In this document: positions 44,066 to 49,604 of the stretch, piece after piece
Layout: each line of letters begins with the position of its first letter
Position numbering within the stretch: the first letter of the stretch is position 1
Assembly: GCF_963924675.1 (NCBI RefSeq)
Contig: NC_089240.1
Span: 117,433,680-117,497,679, forward strand
DNA: 64,000 bases
DNA from: Phocoena phocoena
Lineage: Eukaryota > Chordata > Mammalia > Artiodactyla > Phocoenidae
Direction: 5' to 3'
Translations under genes and position numbers: made by a program
Notes under the pieces: generated by a model
Told to the model about the DNA's origin: nothing
The model's input: only the letters and a program-made list of their open reading frames with translations
The model's database searches: none

Positions 44066-46329
44066 ATATATATATTATATATAATATAACTTAGACTTGC
44101 CAAGCAACACTTAGGCAAACTATACCTGTCAAAGGAAAGAATGTTGGTTCTTGTTAAGGACAGATTGTCATTGACTAATCTATAAACCGTTATTACTGCT
44201 GAGTACCTACAAGTGCTATACTAGGTAGTAAACATGCAAGAAAAGAACAAGGGAGATATTTATATTCTGAATTGGGGGTTTTCAGTATTTTTCCCATTGG
44301 GAACCCTTTCTTCAAAAGAAACGACAGGCATAAGCATTTTTTAAAACAACTAGAAAAATCAGATAAGGAAAGAAGTTGTGGAGCGGGATCTAGGTCTGGG
44401 AACAGGTCCTGAGGGTGGTTCTATTTGGAACACAGTTGGAAAAACACTAAGAAGCTTCAGTAAAATCCCTGAATCTCAACAGTGAAAGCATATCACACAT
44501 TATACCACTTATAAAATAAAACATAAAACCACATTAATTAAGTCACCACAATTACCGCTAATTATAATCATTAAAGCAGAGGCCAGATTGAAGTGTCCAA
44601 TTAGGATCATCTGTAAAGTAAATGTGTGTTTAGTAAACCGAGCATGTAGGTATCATTTCAGAAGAAATAATTAAACTACTTAAAAGGAATAAGATGGTCT
44701 CTTGTACTCTCAACACCTAAGAAGGATTTTCATGCAAACAATGCATATACTCATAAATTCTTCTTATCTGTGTAATACAATAAATATAAAGTTTAATGGC
44801 ATAGTTCAAGTTACTCTAACACCTGAAAGGAATCTGCTTGTCTTTAGGCAAAGCTTTCCCTAGATATCTGACCAAATTAAAAAGACAAGGGTGGTTTCCC
44901 ATTGCTATATCTCTAAACATATGTAATGCTTTTGAGCAGCATTATTCACAATAGCCAAAAGGTGCAAGCAACCCAAGTGTCCATCAATGGATAAATGGAT
45001 AAACAAATGTGGTCCATCCATACAACGGAATGTTATTCAGCCTTAAAAAGGAAGGAAATTCTGAAAAACGCTACAACATAGAAAGACCTTGAGGACATTA
45101 GGCTAAGTGAAATAAGCAAGTCACAAAAAGACAAATACAGCAATGATTCCACTCATATGAGGCACCTAGAATAGTCAAATACCTAGAGACAGAAAGTAGA
45201 ATGGTAGTTGCCAGGGGCTAGACGGAGGAAGGAATGAGGGGTAATTTTTTTAACAGAGTTTCAGTTTTATAAGACAAAGAGTTCTGGAGATGGATGGTGG
45301 TGATGGTTGCACAACAATGTGAACGTATTTAACGCCACTGAAATGTACACTTAAAAATGGGCTTCCATGGGCTTCCCTGGTGGCGCAGTGGTTAAGAATA
45401 CGCCTGCCAATGCAGGGGACACAGGTTCGAGCTCTGGTCCGGGAAGATCCCACATGCCCGTGGAGCAACTAAGCCCGTGTGCCACAACTACTGAGCCCGC
45501 ATGCCACAACTACTGAAGCCCGCACGCCTAGAGCCTGTGCTCCACAACAAGAGAAGCCACTGTAATGAGAAGGCCACGCACCGCAACGAAGACTAGCCCC
45601 GGCTCACCGCAACGAGAGAAAGCCCGCGCGCAGCAATGAAGACCCAAAGCAGCCAAAAATAAAAATAATAAATAAATAAATAAAATTTCATTAAAAAAGA
45701 AGAAAAAAGAATAGTTAAGACGGTAAATTTTATGTTATGTGTATTTCATCACAATTTTTAGAAATTAAATACATATACAAATACCTATACATATTTTAGA
45801 AAAGTAAACTTTTTTATCATGTGTAAATGAAATCCTTTTTAAAAAAACTTAATAGATGATGCTTAACTAGGGTGACTTGCAGCATTTGTAATGAACATTT
45901 AAGTCATCAGAGCTATGGTGGAGGGGGAAACCTCAAAGAAGCCACCTGAGTGGTTACCCTCTCACTCAGCCTGCACCCACCTAGGAGATGTATTCCACTG
46001 TCACCCATCACAGATTGCTGAAGACTTGCCCAAACGTCCAATATACAAGACTGGTAAGACTGGTTTTAATCACATATCTAAACATATTTCAAACCTCTAG
46101 TTGTTCTCTAAATGTCCTTTTTTAGCAACTACATGCACAATGTATGAATGTTTATTAAAATATAAAAATTATACAGCCACTTATATAAGAAGGACCAAAC
46201 TAACTTTGCTAATAGATTAAAACATTCATCTGGTCTAAATATATGAAAAAGTCTACTTACCAGACAGGAAGGCAATGTCTTGCATTAAGAAATGGCTGAT
46301 GTCCTTCACACGGAGGAGCACCTCAGTTT
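6150..46329 (-). CDS. MCF2: MCF2 (DBL) Rho guanine-nucleotide exchange factor, 5' two-thirds of the coding region, 17 exons
   Basis: Seventeen minus-strand exons join in phase into about 641 codons, counted from the ATG at 46285. Recognised by family knowledge: 'LSGGRGKDNAWIITFP' and 'LVLVLRPTSFLQRTFTDIG' (Sec14/CRAL-TRIO-like region, about residues 1-156), 'MAQMLQSFGTELAETELPDD' (about 168-187), the spectrin-like helical region with 'LILCQRCNELRYLSDILVNE'-type sequence (about 280-390), and 'HVLNELVQTEKVYVREL' opening the DH domain (from about 557). DBL proteins catalyse GDP/GTP exchange on Rho GTPases through the DH-PH module at membranes; the Sec14 and spectrin-like parts bind lipid and restrain activity. 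The remaining DH, the PH domain and the tail lie outside the window. The long human form is about 985 residues as I recall, which fits a start at the 46285 ATG. All introns are GT-AG with no stop or frameshift, so the gene looks functional. MCF2L and MCF2L2 are paralogues, but the wording matches MCF2 best. Confidence 0.96.
6335..6450 (-). CDS. MCF2: MCF2 exon, DH domain
   Basis: The 116-nt exon encodes GYREEMDNPEMFDLIPPLLR followed by NKKDVLFGNMAEIYEFHS, ending AA with Asn completed by the next exon. Acceptor ...GGGTAG, donor GTATGTAA. The 'FGNMxEIYxFH' segment is strongly conserved in DH domains. The joined FHSNIF differs from the human FHNDIF that I recall. Confidence 0.96.
6451..7093 (-). 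other. MCF2: MCF2 intron
   Basis: 643 bases; AT-rich, with a short ATT run near 6610. No recognisable interspersed repeat. Confidence 0.8.
7094..7160 (-). CDS. MCF2: MCF2 exon, DH domain conserved region 1
   Basis: The 67-nt exon encodes (N)HVLNELVQTEKVYVRELFA followed by VLL. Acceptor ...TTTTAG, donor GTAAGTGA. This is the CR1 helix of the Dbl-homology fold. The Glu of 'NELxxTExxYV' is the residue class that contacts Rho switch 1 in DH-GTPase structures, and it is present. Phase 0 at the 3' end. Confidence 0.96.
7161..8385 (-). other. MCF2: MCF2 intron
   Basis: AT-rich unique sequence apart from the U4 retropseudogene at 7501-7567. Confidence 0.8.
7501..7567 (-). pseudogene. 3'-truncated U4 snRNA retropseudogene
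   Basis: On the minus strand it starts AGCTTTTGCGAAGTGGCAGT and runs through the U4 5' stem-loop ('GCGATTATTGCTAATTG'), ending at about U4 nucleotide 67. It has several mismatches to U4 (for example TATCATAG for TATCGTAG). A perfect 12-bp direct repeat, AAAAGTATTCCC on the minus strand, flanks it at 7489-7500 and 7568-7579, as expected of a LINE-mobilised, 3'-truncated snRNA copy. There is no promoter or 3' half, so it cannot act as U4. Confidence 0.93.
8386..8474 (-). CDS. MCF2: MCF2 exon, linker up to the DH domain
   Basis: The 89-nt exon encodes VEVVHDCQEKRSSAQSSSLG followed by NDNSLDILK, ending AA with Asn completed by the next exon. Acceptor ...TTTCAG. The donor GTATCTTT is weak for a U1 site. 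Intron retention would read through in frame for about 60 codons before a stop. The Ser-rich run is likely unstructured. Confidence 0.92.
8778..8873 (+). mobile_element. CHR-type SINE, short, tailless copy
   Basis: Head 'acatccctggcggtccaatg' with box-B-like 'ggttcgatcc', stopping at 'cccacatgcc' where another SINE begins without any A tail. Probably 3'-truncated by, or a target of, the next insertion. Confidence 0.85.
8874..9219 (+). mobile_element. CHR SINE, long form
   Basis: Starts 'gggatttccctggtggtgca' and runs through the CHR body ('cacaactactgagcc', 'gagaagccactgcaatgaga') to an ATTAATTAA-type tail. Confidence 0.92.
9554..9591 (-). CDS. MCF2: MCF2 micro-exon, 38 nt
   Basis: Encodes (G)RKTWRQNQSNIK. 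Acceptor ...CTACCAG, donor GTAAATAT. Human DBL has a nearly identical KKTWRQNQSNLK stretch at this point as I recall. The exon begins two bases into a Gly codon and ends on a boundary. Skipping it would shift the frame (38 nt). Confidence 0.92.
9985..10140 (+). mobile_element. MIR SINE
   Basis: MIR core text: 'cacttactacatgccaggca', 'ttctaagccct' and 'tccccattttataggtgac'. Confidence 0.8.
10170..10329 (+). mobile_element. CHR SINE, 3'-shortened
   Basis: GC-rich subfamily head to 'ggagcctgtgctccgc', then a short A run. The usual 'aacgggagaggcc...ccgcgtaccgc' ending is missing. Confidence 0.9.
12555..12705 (+). mobile_element. MIR SINE
   Basis: 'cctattttacagacaaggaa' followed by 'gaggttaagtgaactaccca' and 'aggtcacataac' are MIR core and tail signatures. 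Confidence 0.85.
13793..13964 (-). CDS. MCF2: MCF2 exon, linker before the DH domain
   Basis: The 172-nt exon encodes VQMQTIQLKLENIRSIFENQ and onward to PFFSPKQ, ending with a single G completed by the next exon. Acceptor ...CCTGCAG, donor GTAGAGTA. The 'VRPIxFVVP' run is the family's proline-containing linker. Confidence 0.95.
13965..15256 (-). other. MCF2: MCF2 intron
   Basis: One SINE at 14882-15020; the remainder is unique sequence. Confidence 0.75.
14882..15020 (+). mobile_element. Short CHR-type SINE
   Basis: Head 'gggacttccctggcggtcca', box-B-like 'ggttcgatccctgg', ending 'gcgcggtgtggcc' plus an A-rich tail. Confidence 0.92.
15257..15448 (-). CDS. MCF2: MCF2 exon, spectrin-like region, C-terminal helix
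   Basis: Sixty-four codons, AHQCCDEGECLLANQEINKF and onward to FDVVLSPELK. Acceptor ...CTCACCAG, donor GTAAGAGG; phase 0 at both ends. The splice point is preceded by a repeated CTCACCAG, so a second acceptor-like AG lies 9 bases inside the exon. Using it would delete three residues (AHQ) without shifting the frame. Confidence 0.95.
15676..15987 (-). mobile_element. CHR SINE, long form, antisense
   Basis: Reads as T-rich tail, 'ggctgtgttgtcttcattgc' and finally 'ggcggattcttaaccactg'. The last bases of its head are interrupted by the SINE that follows. Confidence 0.9.
15988..16197 (-). mobile_element. CHR SINE, GC-rich subfamily, antisense
   Basis: Poly-T run of about 30 bases, then 'ggtacgcgggcctctcccgt' to 'gccacccgggaagcccc'. 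It sits directly in the head of the preceding SINE. Confidence 0.93.
16202..16485 (-). mobile_element. L1 3' UTR fragment, antisense
   Basis: 'gaagtatagttgatttacaa', 'ctgctgtacagcaatgtgat' and 'ccctgtgctatacagtaggg' are reverse-complement L1 3'-end text common in cetartiodactyls. Confidence 0.88.
17246..17437 (-). CDS. MCF2: MCF2 exon, spectrin-like region
   Basis: Sixty-four codons beginning DLLAKAQFVILHGHRLAASH, then HYALDLICQRCNELRYLSDI and ending KMHKILQQ. Acceptor ...AAATCAG, donor GTAGTGTC; phase 0 at both ends. The 'HHYAxDxIxxRCxELRxLxD' pattern is conserved across MCF2, MCF2L and MCF2L2. Confidence 0.97.
18430..18600 (+). mobile_element. MIR SINE
   Basis: Contains 'caggtactgtgctaagtgtt', 'atcctcacaatcactctg' and 'ccccaatgtatagatgagg'. 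Confidence 0.8.
18706..18908 (-). mobile_element. CHR SINE, GC-rich subfamily, antisense
   Basis: Flanked by a perfect 14-bp duplication, CAAATAGCATTCTT, at 18692-18705 and 18909-18922. Confidence 0.94.
19189..19308 (-). CDS. MCF2: MCF2 exon, spectrin-like region
   Basis: Forty codons, LVSEAELLLNQQAELADVTG followed by NIAQVKQKIKKLENLDENSQ. Acceptor ...TTTTTAG, donor GTAAGATT; phase 0 at both ends. Rich in Leu, Lys, Glu and Gln, as expected of an alpha-helical coiled-coil or spectrin segment. Confidence 0.95.
19940..20084 (-). mobile_element. Short CHR-type SINE, antisense, older copy
   Basis: Tail 'tttatttatttatttatttgg', body 'gttccccaaccagggattga', head 'tgctagggaactccc'. The flanks CCAAACAGCATTCTT (19925-19939) and CCAGACAGTATCCTT (20085-20099) form a diverged 15-bp duplication. 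Confidence 0.88.
20200..20790 (+). mobile_element. Old L1 3' UTR fragment
   Basis: 'gaagcaagaatcatcaattg', 'aaggagactaaagacacatg' and 'cttaatgcaatacctgactc' resemble 3' UTRs of ancient L1M elements. Subfamily not assignable. Confidence 0.65.
21672..21871 (+). mobile_element. CHR SINE, GC-rich subfamily
   Basis: Full copy with A tail. Perfect 15-bp duplication AAAAAATCATGAAGG at 21657-21671 and 21872-21886. Confidence 0.95.
22228..22342 (-). CDS. MCF2: MCF2 exon, start of spectrin-like region
   Basis: The 115-nt exon encodes (K)LLTQVHDMEIAFDGFWEKH followed by QLKMEQYLQLWKFEQDFQE. Acceptor ...GTTAAG, donor GTCAGTTA, which departs from the usual GTRAGT. The charged, heptad-like pattern with aromatic anchors (FW, LW) suits a spectrin-type helix. 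Phase 0 at the 3' end. Confidence 0.95.
22649..22782 (-). CDS. MCF2: MCF2 exon, helical linker
   Basis: The 134-nt exon encodes KDITAVTKEGKILLTNLEVP followed by DAEDAVSSRLENHQQICGDW and QTIN, ending AA with Lys completed by the next exon. Acceptor ...TGCACAG, donor GTGAGTAG. It leads into the spectrin-like helices. Confidence 0.95.
23089..23432 (+). mobile_element. CHR SINE, long form
   Basis: 'gggacttccctggtggcaca' to an ATTAATTAATAATAA tail. Flanked by the 16-mer AGAAAGTTCTAATTTA at 23073-23088 and 23433-23448. Confidence 0.93.
23449..23949 (+). mobile_element. L1 3' end, 5'-truncated
   Basis: Starts 'atgtggaaacaacctaagta' and ends 'tatacctcaataaaaaa'. Flanked by the same 16-mer at 23433-23448 and 23950-23965. 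Confidence 0.93.
24370..24560 (+). mobile_element. MIR SINE
   Basis: 'gaagtgccaactatgtgtca', 'catcctcacgacagcccta' and 'aaggaaactgagactcagag'. Confidence 0.85.
25434..25583 (-). CDS. MCF2: MCF2 exon, post-Sec14 linker
   Basis: Fifty codons, AIENFALTVKDMAQMLQSFG followed by TELAETELPDDIPAIEEILA and IRAERYHLLK. Acceptor ...TTTGCAG, donor GTATGTCT; phase 0 at both ends. The 'MLQSFGTELAETELP' string is shared with MCF2L and diagnostic of the family. Confidence 0.97.
25584..27058 (-). other. MCF2: MCF2 intron
   Basis: MIR at about 26560-26800; otherwise unique. Confidence 0.75.
26560..26800 (+). mobile_element. MIR SINE, near complete
   Basis: 'gccaggcacaatgccaaaca', 'taatctcatttaatcttcct', 'aaaaactgaggctgagagag' and 'gctaggatttgaacccaa'. 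Confidence 0.87.
27059..27175 (-). CDS. MCF2: MCF2 exon, C-terminal part of Sec14-like region
   Basis: Thirty-nine codons, VVMLSSVSDLLTYIDDEQLT followed by PELGGTLQYCHSEWIIFRN. Acceptor ...TATGTAG, donor GTATGTTT; phase 0 at both ends. The 'LTxELGGTLxYxHxxW' segment is the conserved end of the Sec14-like fold in MCF2, MCF2L and MCF2L2. Confidence 0.96.
27176..27975 (-). other. MCF2: MCF2 intron
   Basis: 800 bases of AT-rich sequence with a short CA/TA-rich run near 27715-27750; no interspersed repeat recognised. Confidence 0.75.
27976..28095 (-). CDS. MCF2: MCF2 exon, Sec14-like region (first exon common to both forms)
   Basis: Forty codons, ASFPGNLHLVLVLRPTSFLQ followed by RTFTDIGFRFSQEDFILKLP. 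Acceptor ...TCTATAG, donor GTAAGAGT; phase 0 at both ends. 'LVLVLRP' is a hallmark strand of the DBL-family Sec14-like region. I recall Trp in human where this copy has Arg (GFRF), a substitution worth checking by alignment. Confidence 0.96.
30300..30675 (+). mobile_element. ERVL-MaLR LTR (MLT1/MST type), partial
   Basis: 'catatgttgaaacttaaccc', 'gccatgtgaggacacagaga', 'accttgatcttggactcca' and 'tctagaactgtgagaaataa' match MaLR LTR text, ending 'ggactaagaca'. Non-coding remnant. Confidence 0.85.
30692..31055 (-). mobile_element. CHR SINE, long form, antisense
   Basis: It was inserted just after the MaLR end. Near-perfect duplication, AACCTCCTATTATTCTT before and AACCTCTTATTATTCTT after (31056-31072). 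Confidence 0.94.
32431..32573 (+). mobile_element. Short CHR-type SINE
   Basis: 'ggacttccctggtggtccag', 'gtctcggttcaatccctgg', ending 'cagccaaataaataaataaa'. Confidence 0.92.
33064..33101 (+). repeat. (AC)n microsatellite
   Basis: Imperfect to perfect AC run, interrupted once by a CAT near its start. Confidence 0.9.
37091..37141 (-). CDS. MCF2: MCF2 alternative first coding exon (canonical short-form start)
   Basis: Seventeen codons, MAEATPPRGKMRFRRNA, then donor GTAAGGGC, phase 0. This closely resembles the N terminus of the canonical 925-residue human DBL protein as I recall it (two or so substitutions). Kozak context is good (G at -3 and +4). Splicing to 27976-28095 gives a protein lacking the first part of the Sec14-like region. 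It lies 3 kb downstream, in transcript sense, of the 40451-40541 exon, so it must be driven by its own promoter. Confidence 0.92.
37142..37300 (-). promoter_or_regulatory. MCF2: Presumed 5' leader and core promoter of the internal MCF2 first exon
   Basis: A first exon needs a start site just upstream. On the minus strand a TATA-like TTTTAAATA lies at 37220-37228, about 80 bases above the ATG, which would place initiation near 37190. There is no CpG island. Extent and start site are inferred; only the AT-rich element and the ATG context are visible. Confidence 0.3.
38303..38336 (+). repeat. Perfect inverted repeat, 14-bp arms
   Basis: AACAGAAAGGGGAG (38303-38316), loop CATCAC, CTCCCCTTTCTGTT (38323-38336). 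It abuts a second inverted repeat. Confidence 0.97.
38337..38371 (+). repeat. Perfect inverted repeat, 13-bp arms
   Basis: GGGGTCAACAAAG (38337-38349), a 9-base loop, CTTTGTTGACCCC (38359-38371). It starts on the base after the first inverted repeat ends. Confidence 0.97.
40205..40415 (+). mobile_element. L1 3' UTR fragment
   Basis: 'gcatagcacagggagatcag', 'gctcggtgctttgtgaccac' and 'ttatactccaataaagatct' are the 3' end of a cetartiodactyl L1. Confidence 0.92.
40451..40541 (-). CDS. MCF2: MCF2 exon, Sec14/CRAL-TRIO-like region
   Basis: The 91-nt exon encodes (R)QNGSDSRFTIILDRRLDTW followed by SSLKISLQKIS and ends on a codon boundary. Acceptor ...CTTGTAG, donor GTGAGTAC. The 'ILDRRLDTW' core corresponds to the 'VIDRRRDKW' strand of MCF2L paralogues. 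It joins in phase 0 to the exon at 27976-28095, which the alternative first exon at 37091-37141 also uses. Confidence 0.95.
40542..41875 (-). other. MCF2: MCF2 intron
   Basis: One antisense SINE at 41478-41680; otherwise unique. Confidence 0.8.
41478..41680 (-). mobile_element. CHR SINE, GC-rich subfamily, antisense
   Basis: Poly-T, 'acgcgggcctctcactgttg' to 'ccaccagggaagc'. Duplication CCTCAGTATAATTTT / CCTCAGTATGATTTT at the ends. Confidence 0.94.
41876..41990 (-). CDS. MCF2: MCF2 exon, Sec14/CRAL-TRIO-like region
   Basis: The 115-nt exon begins with GT completing Gly and ends AG, with Arg completed by the next exon. It encodes 'GRGKDNAWIITFPENCNFRC' followed by IPEEVIAKVLTYLTSVA. Acceptor ...ATTTTAG, donor GTATAGTA. 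The GGRG-plus-'ITFP' pattern is the conserved opening of the Sec14-like region in MCF2, MCF2L and MCF2L2. Phase joins both neighbouring exons. Confidence 0.95.
42185..42320 (+). repeat. Polypurine tract, (GAAA)/(GGAA)/(GAGG)-rich
   Basis: About 130 bases almost wholly A and G on the plus strand (pyrimidine-rich on the transcribed sense), with blocks of GAAA, GGGAG and GGAA and only a few C or T breaks. Confidence 0.95.
42960..43720 (+). mobile_element. L1 ORF2 fragment, old
   Basis: 'acattaaatgtaaatgattt', 'agagatcgtcaaattggata' and 'ggatagagctgcaaggagaa' follow the L1 endonuclease/RT region in sense, with many stops. Confidence 0.85.
44018..44095 (+). repeat. Compound (CT)n(TATC)n(TA)n microsatellite
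   Basis: CT run, then TATC units, then TA units in immediate succession. Confidence 0.95.
44925..45765 (+). mobile_element. L1 3' end interrupted by a SINE
   Basis: L1 text from 'gagcagcattattcacaata' to 'acttaaaaatg' resumes after the SINE as 'aagacggtaaattttatgtt'. Confidence 0.87.
45369..45690 (+). mobile_element. CHR SINE, long form
   Basis: 'gggcttccctggtggcgcag' to an AATAAATAAATAAA tail, nested in the L1 3' end. Confidence 0.93.
46261..46329 (-). CDS. MCF2: MCF2 exon, start of Sec14 region (long form)
   Basis: The 69-nt exon reads 'ETEVLLRVKDISHFLMQDIA' followed by FLSG; it ends one base into the Gly codon, which the next exon completes. Acceptor ...GTCATAG, donor GTAAGTAG. An ATG at 46283-46285 (MQDIAFLSG) matches the start of the long human isoform as I recall it, but its Kozak context is poor (T at -3, C at +4). 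The reading frame stays open upstream to the acceptor, and those residues align position by position with MCF2L-type paralogues, so translation may begin further upstream. Confidence 0.88.
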
Positions 46330-46480
46330 CTATGACAAACGAGAAAGGGAGAGAAACAGCGGGCACGTTAAGAGGACAGCCAGAAACGCACACGTGATTT
46401 CTCGTCGTGCCGAAAAGAACTCTGGGGGTCCCGCAGATCTGCATCCCCAGACGCACTGCTGACCTTCTCCTCTCAGCCAC
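46330..46480 (-). other. CpG-clustered, in-frame open segment just 5' of the first Sec14 exon; possible alternative first exon
   Basis: Reading minus strand, the frame of the 46261-46329 exon stays open upstream to a stop near 46495. It contains an ATG at 46442-46444 with G at -3, which would add 38 residues (MQICGTPRVLF...) before ETEVLL. About ten CpGs fall between roughly 46330 and 46460, while flanking DNA is CpG-poor. Against this, a pyrimidine tract and AG directly before 46329 look like an ordinary splice acceptor. Either a first exon runs through the acceptor or this is plain intron; sequence alone does not decide. Confidence 0.35.
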
Positions 46481-46819
46481 ATAAGAAGGAAATCACACTC
46501 TGGACAATATCACTGGGTAAGGAGGACCAGTGTCCTCGTTCTCACAATCTACGCCTGGGACATAAACTACTTTCACTCACCAGAAAGCCAGGGGCAAAGG
46601 TCCAAACTCCAGGACATCCAGATTTATTTATCTAAAGGGTAGATAGTCACATAGAGACACTGGCACAGTGTCTTTTACTTCTAACAATGCCTTTCACTCT
46701 GCAAAGCTTTATTAGCGACTACAAAGCACTTTTCGGATCGTTTATTGCATTGGATACTCAAAATAACCCAGAGAAAGGTATTATTATCCCATCTTACAGG
46801 TCAGGAAAATGTCAGAGAG

Positions 46820-46990
46820 CAAGTACAAAGTATTGGTTAAGCATGTGAGAAACCTAGATTCCAATCCCAGCTTGTTGCATTTACTGGCTGTATAAACACG
46901 TACAAGCTACTTAGCCTCTCAGAGCCTCAAGTTTCCTTACCTGTAAAATGGGCATAACATCTACCCCACAGGGTGCCTTGCCAACCAAAT
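46820..46990 (-). mobile_element. MIR SINE, antisense
   Basis: 'ttccaatcccagcttgttgc', 'cttagcctctcagagcctca' and 'tttccttacctgtaaaatgg' are reverse-strand MIR text. Confidence 0.85.
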
Positions 46991-48139
46991 GCAAAATAAC
47001 TGGCATAAGAGTCAGTGTTCCATGAATGGCAGCCTATTAACTCATCTTTGACCATTAGAGGTGGGACACATCCATGTGATGTTCAATATGTTTTAGTTGT
47101 CCCAGATCTTAAGTGCTAATTTGTAATGTTCGATTCTAGTGAACTCTACAGGGGCCCCAGGTCAAAGTTCACTACCTGCCTCTGGTCCGAGCAAGGATAA
47201 CTTTTTAAAAGAAAATGGGTCATCAAACTCAGCTATTCTGGATTGCTGGTTTTAACGCCTGTGACATCTCTCAGAGAAACCACGTTTTCCCCTTGCCCTC
47301 TGATACATAGGGCCTTCAAAGACCTGGTTTCTGGTGGTGTCAGACTGATGACACATTACCCTTCTTAGTGCTCTTCAGATCATACCACATGGAGGTGGTG
47401 GATCAGGGCCCATCCTGCTCAAGGGCCCTGCACAGACAAGCTCTCAATGACCCACACCAGACAGTGGAATAGGGCCTCTGTTACAGAGCCACACACACAC
47501 AAGCACACACACACACACGATTTGAAACATAAATTCACTGACAAATTTATTTTTCATAAGAAACATGCCATTAAAAATCCACCATTTGTCAGGACATAAA
47601 AATCAATTCCTAAAAATGTCTTGCAATTTTAAAAAATTAGGCTCCTGGTACGTCCCAGTCTTCACAACCCAAACTGCCAAAAGCAGTTATTTTTACAATG
47701 GTACATGTTTCCTCTGATAAAAGCACGTGCTTATGACAGTCACAAACATGCGTCATATATTGACATTTTTTTATGCCTGGAGACCTGAAGGAAGGATGAG
47801 ATGGGGATAGTGCAAAGAGGACTAGAACTTTCTCTGCTCTCAGAGGCCTGCACAAGTGGCAATGCCCCAAATGTGTTCTACCGTTTAGATGAGAGCATTA
47901 GGCATTAAAATATTCCTACATAATAAGACCCAATTTTCTCCCCTGCTTTGATCAGTAGAAAGAGCTATCAACATAAATGGATACATTTTATGTCATGTGG
48001 CAGATCTGGAAGCACTAATGTCTGCAACCTGATTCCTTCCATACCATTCAGCCTCTTGCACAGTTACAGAAACTATGTCTACTTACTCTACAATTGTTTT
48101 TAATCCATTCACATCATCAGAGAGGCATCAGGGCATAAA

Positions 48140-48260
48140 ATAAAAGGCTGAGGGCTGGGAATGGGAGGACCTGGGCTCAGTGCTGGCTCGGCCACTGAGC
48201 AGCTCTGGGATCTAGGGCAAGTCACTCCCTACCCCTCAGCTCACTACCCTCTGCAGGTAA
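48140..48260 (-). mobile_element. MIR SINE, antisense, partial
   Basis: 'ctgggctcagtgctggctcg' and 'gatctagggcaagtcactcc'. Confidence 0.75.
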
Positions 48261-48491
48261 TACAACAAATGCTTTCCAAGGCCCCTTACATTCTCTGTGA
48301 TCCGACAACAGGTAAAATCCATAGATATAAGGAAAACACACTGTCATAAAATGTCTCCCACAATTATGCCAACAAAATGACATTTCCACACTAACAAAAA
48401 AGGATAAAATAATGGTTAAAAGAAACAGACTCACAGGTATAGGGAACAAAATGGTTAAAAGAGAAGATGTTACTACTTTAAGAAATGATCA

Positions 48492-48674
48492 GAGACTTCC
48501 CTGGTGGCTCAGTGGTTAAGCCTCCACGCTCCCAATGCAGGGGGCCCGGGTTCGATCCCTGCTCAGGGAACTACATCCCACATGCATGCCACAACTAAGG
48601 AGCCCAACTGCCACAACTAAGGAGCTGGTGAGCCACAACTAAGACCCAGAGCAACGTAATTAATTAATTAATTT
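48492..48674 (+). mobile_element. CHR-type SINE
   Basis: 'agacttccctggtggctcag', 'gggttcgatccctgctcagg', tail of TAATTAATTAATT. Flanks share AAATGATCA. Confidence 0.92.
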
Positions 48675-49604
48675 AAAAAATGATCAAGTTCTGGGTTGGA
48701 AACAGACTGAAGGGAGAGAAGATAGCAGGAAAGGGAAACAGAAGCCACGGGGTTATCACTGAGCAGCCACAAAAGACAAGGTGGGCTTTTTGCTGAGAAG
48801 AGAGAAATAGAGTACAGACTTTGGAGAAAGCTGACACTGAGTTAAACCCAGCTTTGTATCTAACCTTCTTGAATTTCCACACAGATTTCCTCCAGAAATG
48901 TAAAAGTGAGAACAAATATGGTTTAGAATGTTCTTCTTGATGACCCTTTAAACTCTATTACTCCAGAGCATGAGAAATAAAAAGCCTGGGTCACCGAAGC
49001 CAGATCAGGTCCATATTACAGTATATTCCTGTTGACCAGATTCACATTTGATAGGAGCTTTGCGGAGCTGTCCCACGTGGTAAGGTCAATCACTCAAAAA
49101 TGAAAGGCGTGCAGTCTCCTTACTTTGGACTAGTTGTGCAAAAGGGCTGGTTGGGAAGGCAAAAAAGTACTAACTCAATAAGTAATCTGACAAACAGCCT
49201 CAAAAACACCCCGATGGAGCAGATCTTCATTGAAAAGCTCTGAAGAACCAACCATGTGACTGTACAGTCAAACACAATCAGGCACAAACTGAAAACAAAA
49301 GACGAGGAGAGTGCTTGTCAACTCATTCATTCCATACATTTGCTCAGGAAGCAAGAGAGGCAAGCTTTTATTGCCTTGGCCATAAATTGCAAACTCAATC
49401 ACTAATATTTCCTTTATAACATAACAGGTAGTTGTGCAAATGAGGATACAAGCTCAGAATGCAAATACAAAGAATTTTTAAAGTCCTAAAAGGCATGGAA
49501 ATAAATAATATATTTAGGATGGTTCGCAGAGGAGGAAGGTAAACCCATCCAATCAGCTGATCCATTTTGGTTGTGTCACTTGCAGAAATAAAAGACACTT
49601 GTCA
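48675..49604. other. Unique region, no gene found
   Basis: No repeat family recognised and no exon supported. A weak exon-like string at 48865-48895 was rejected. Confidence 0.6.

Larger units (their letters stand above)
41991..46260 (-). other. MCF2: MCF2 intron (4.3 kb)
   Basis: Purine tract (42185-42320), L1 ORF2 fragment (about 42960-43720), compound microsatellite (44018-44095), L1 3' end split by a SINE (about 44925-45765). No exon recognised between. Confidence 0.75.
46481..48490. other. Upstream or intronic region of MCF2, no gene found
   Basis: MIR fragments near 46690-46990 (two orientations) and 48140-48260, and a short CA run at 47492-47517. Otherwise unique; no exon supported. 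Confidence 0.65.

Noticed and set aside
48865..48895. Possible missing N-terminal MCF2 exon on the minus strand (reads EEICVEIQE, then donor GTTAGA, phase 1)
   Set aside because: Phase and a faint resemblance to the paralogues' DEIMQ stretch fit, but there is no ATG, a stop lies just upstream, and the only acceptor would be GAG. Too short to trust.
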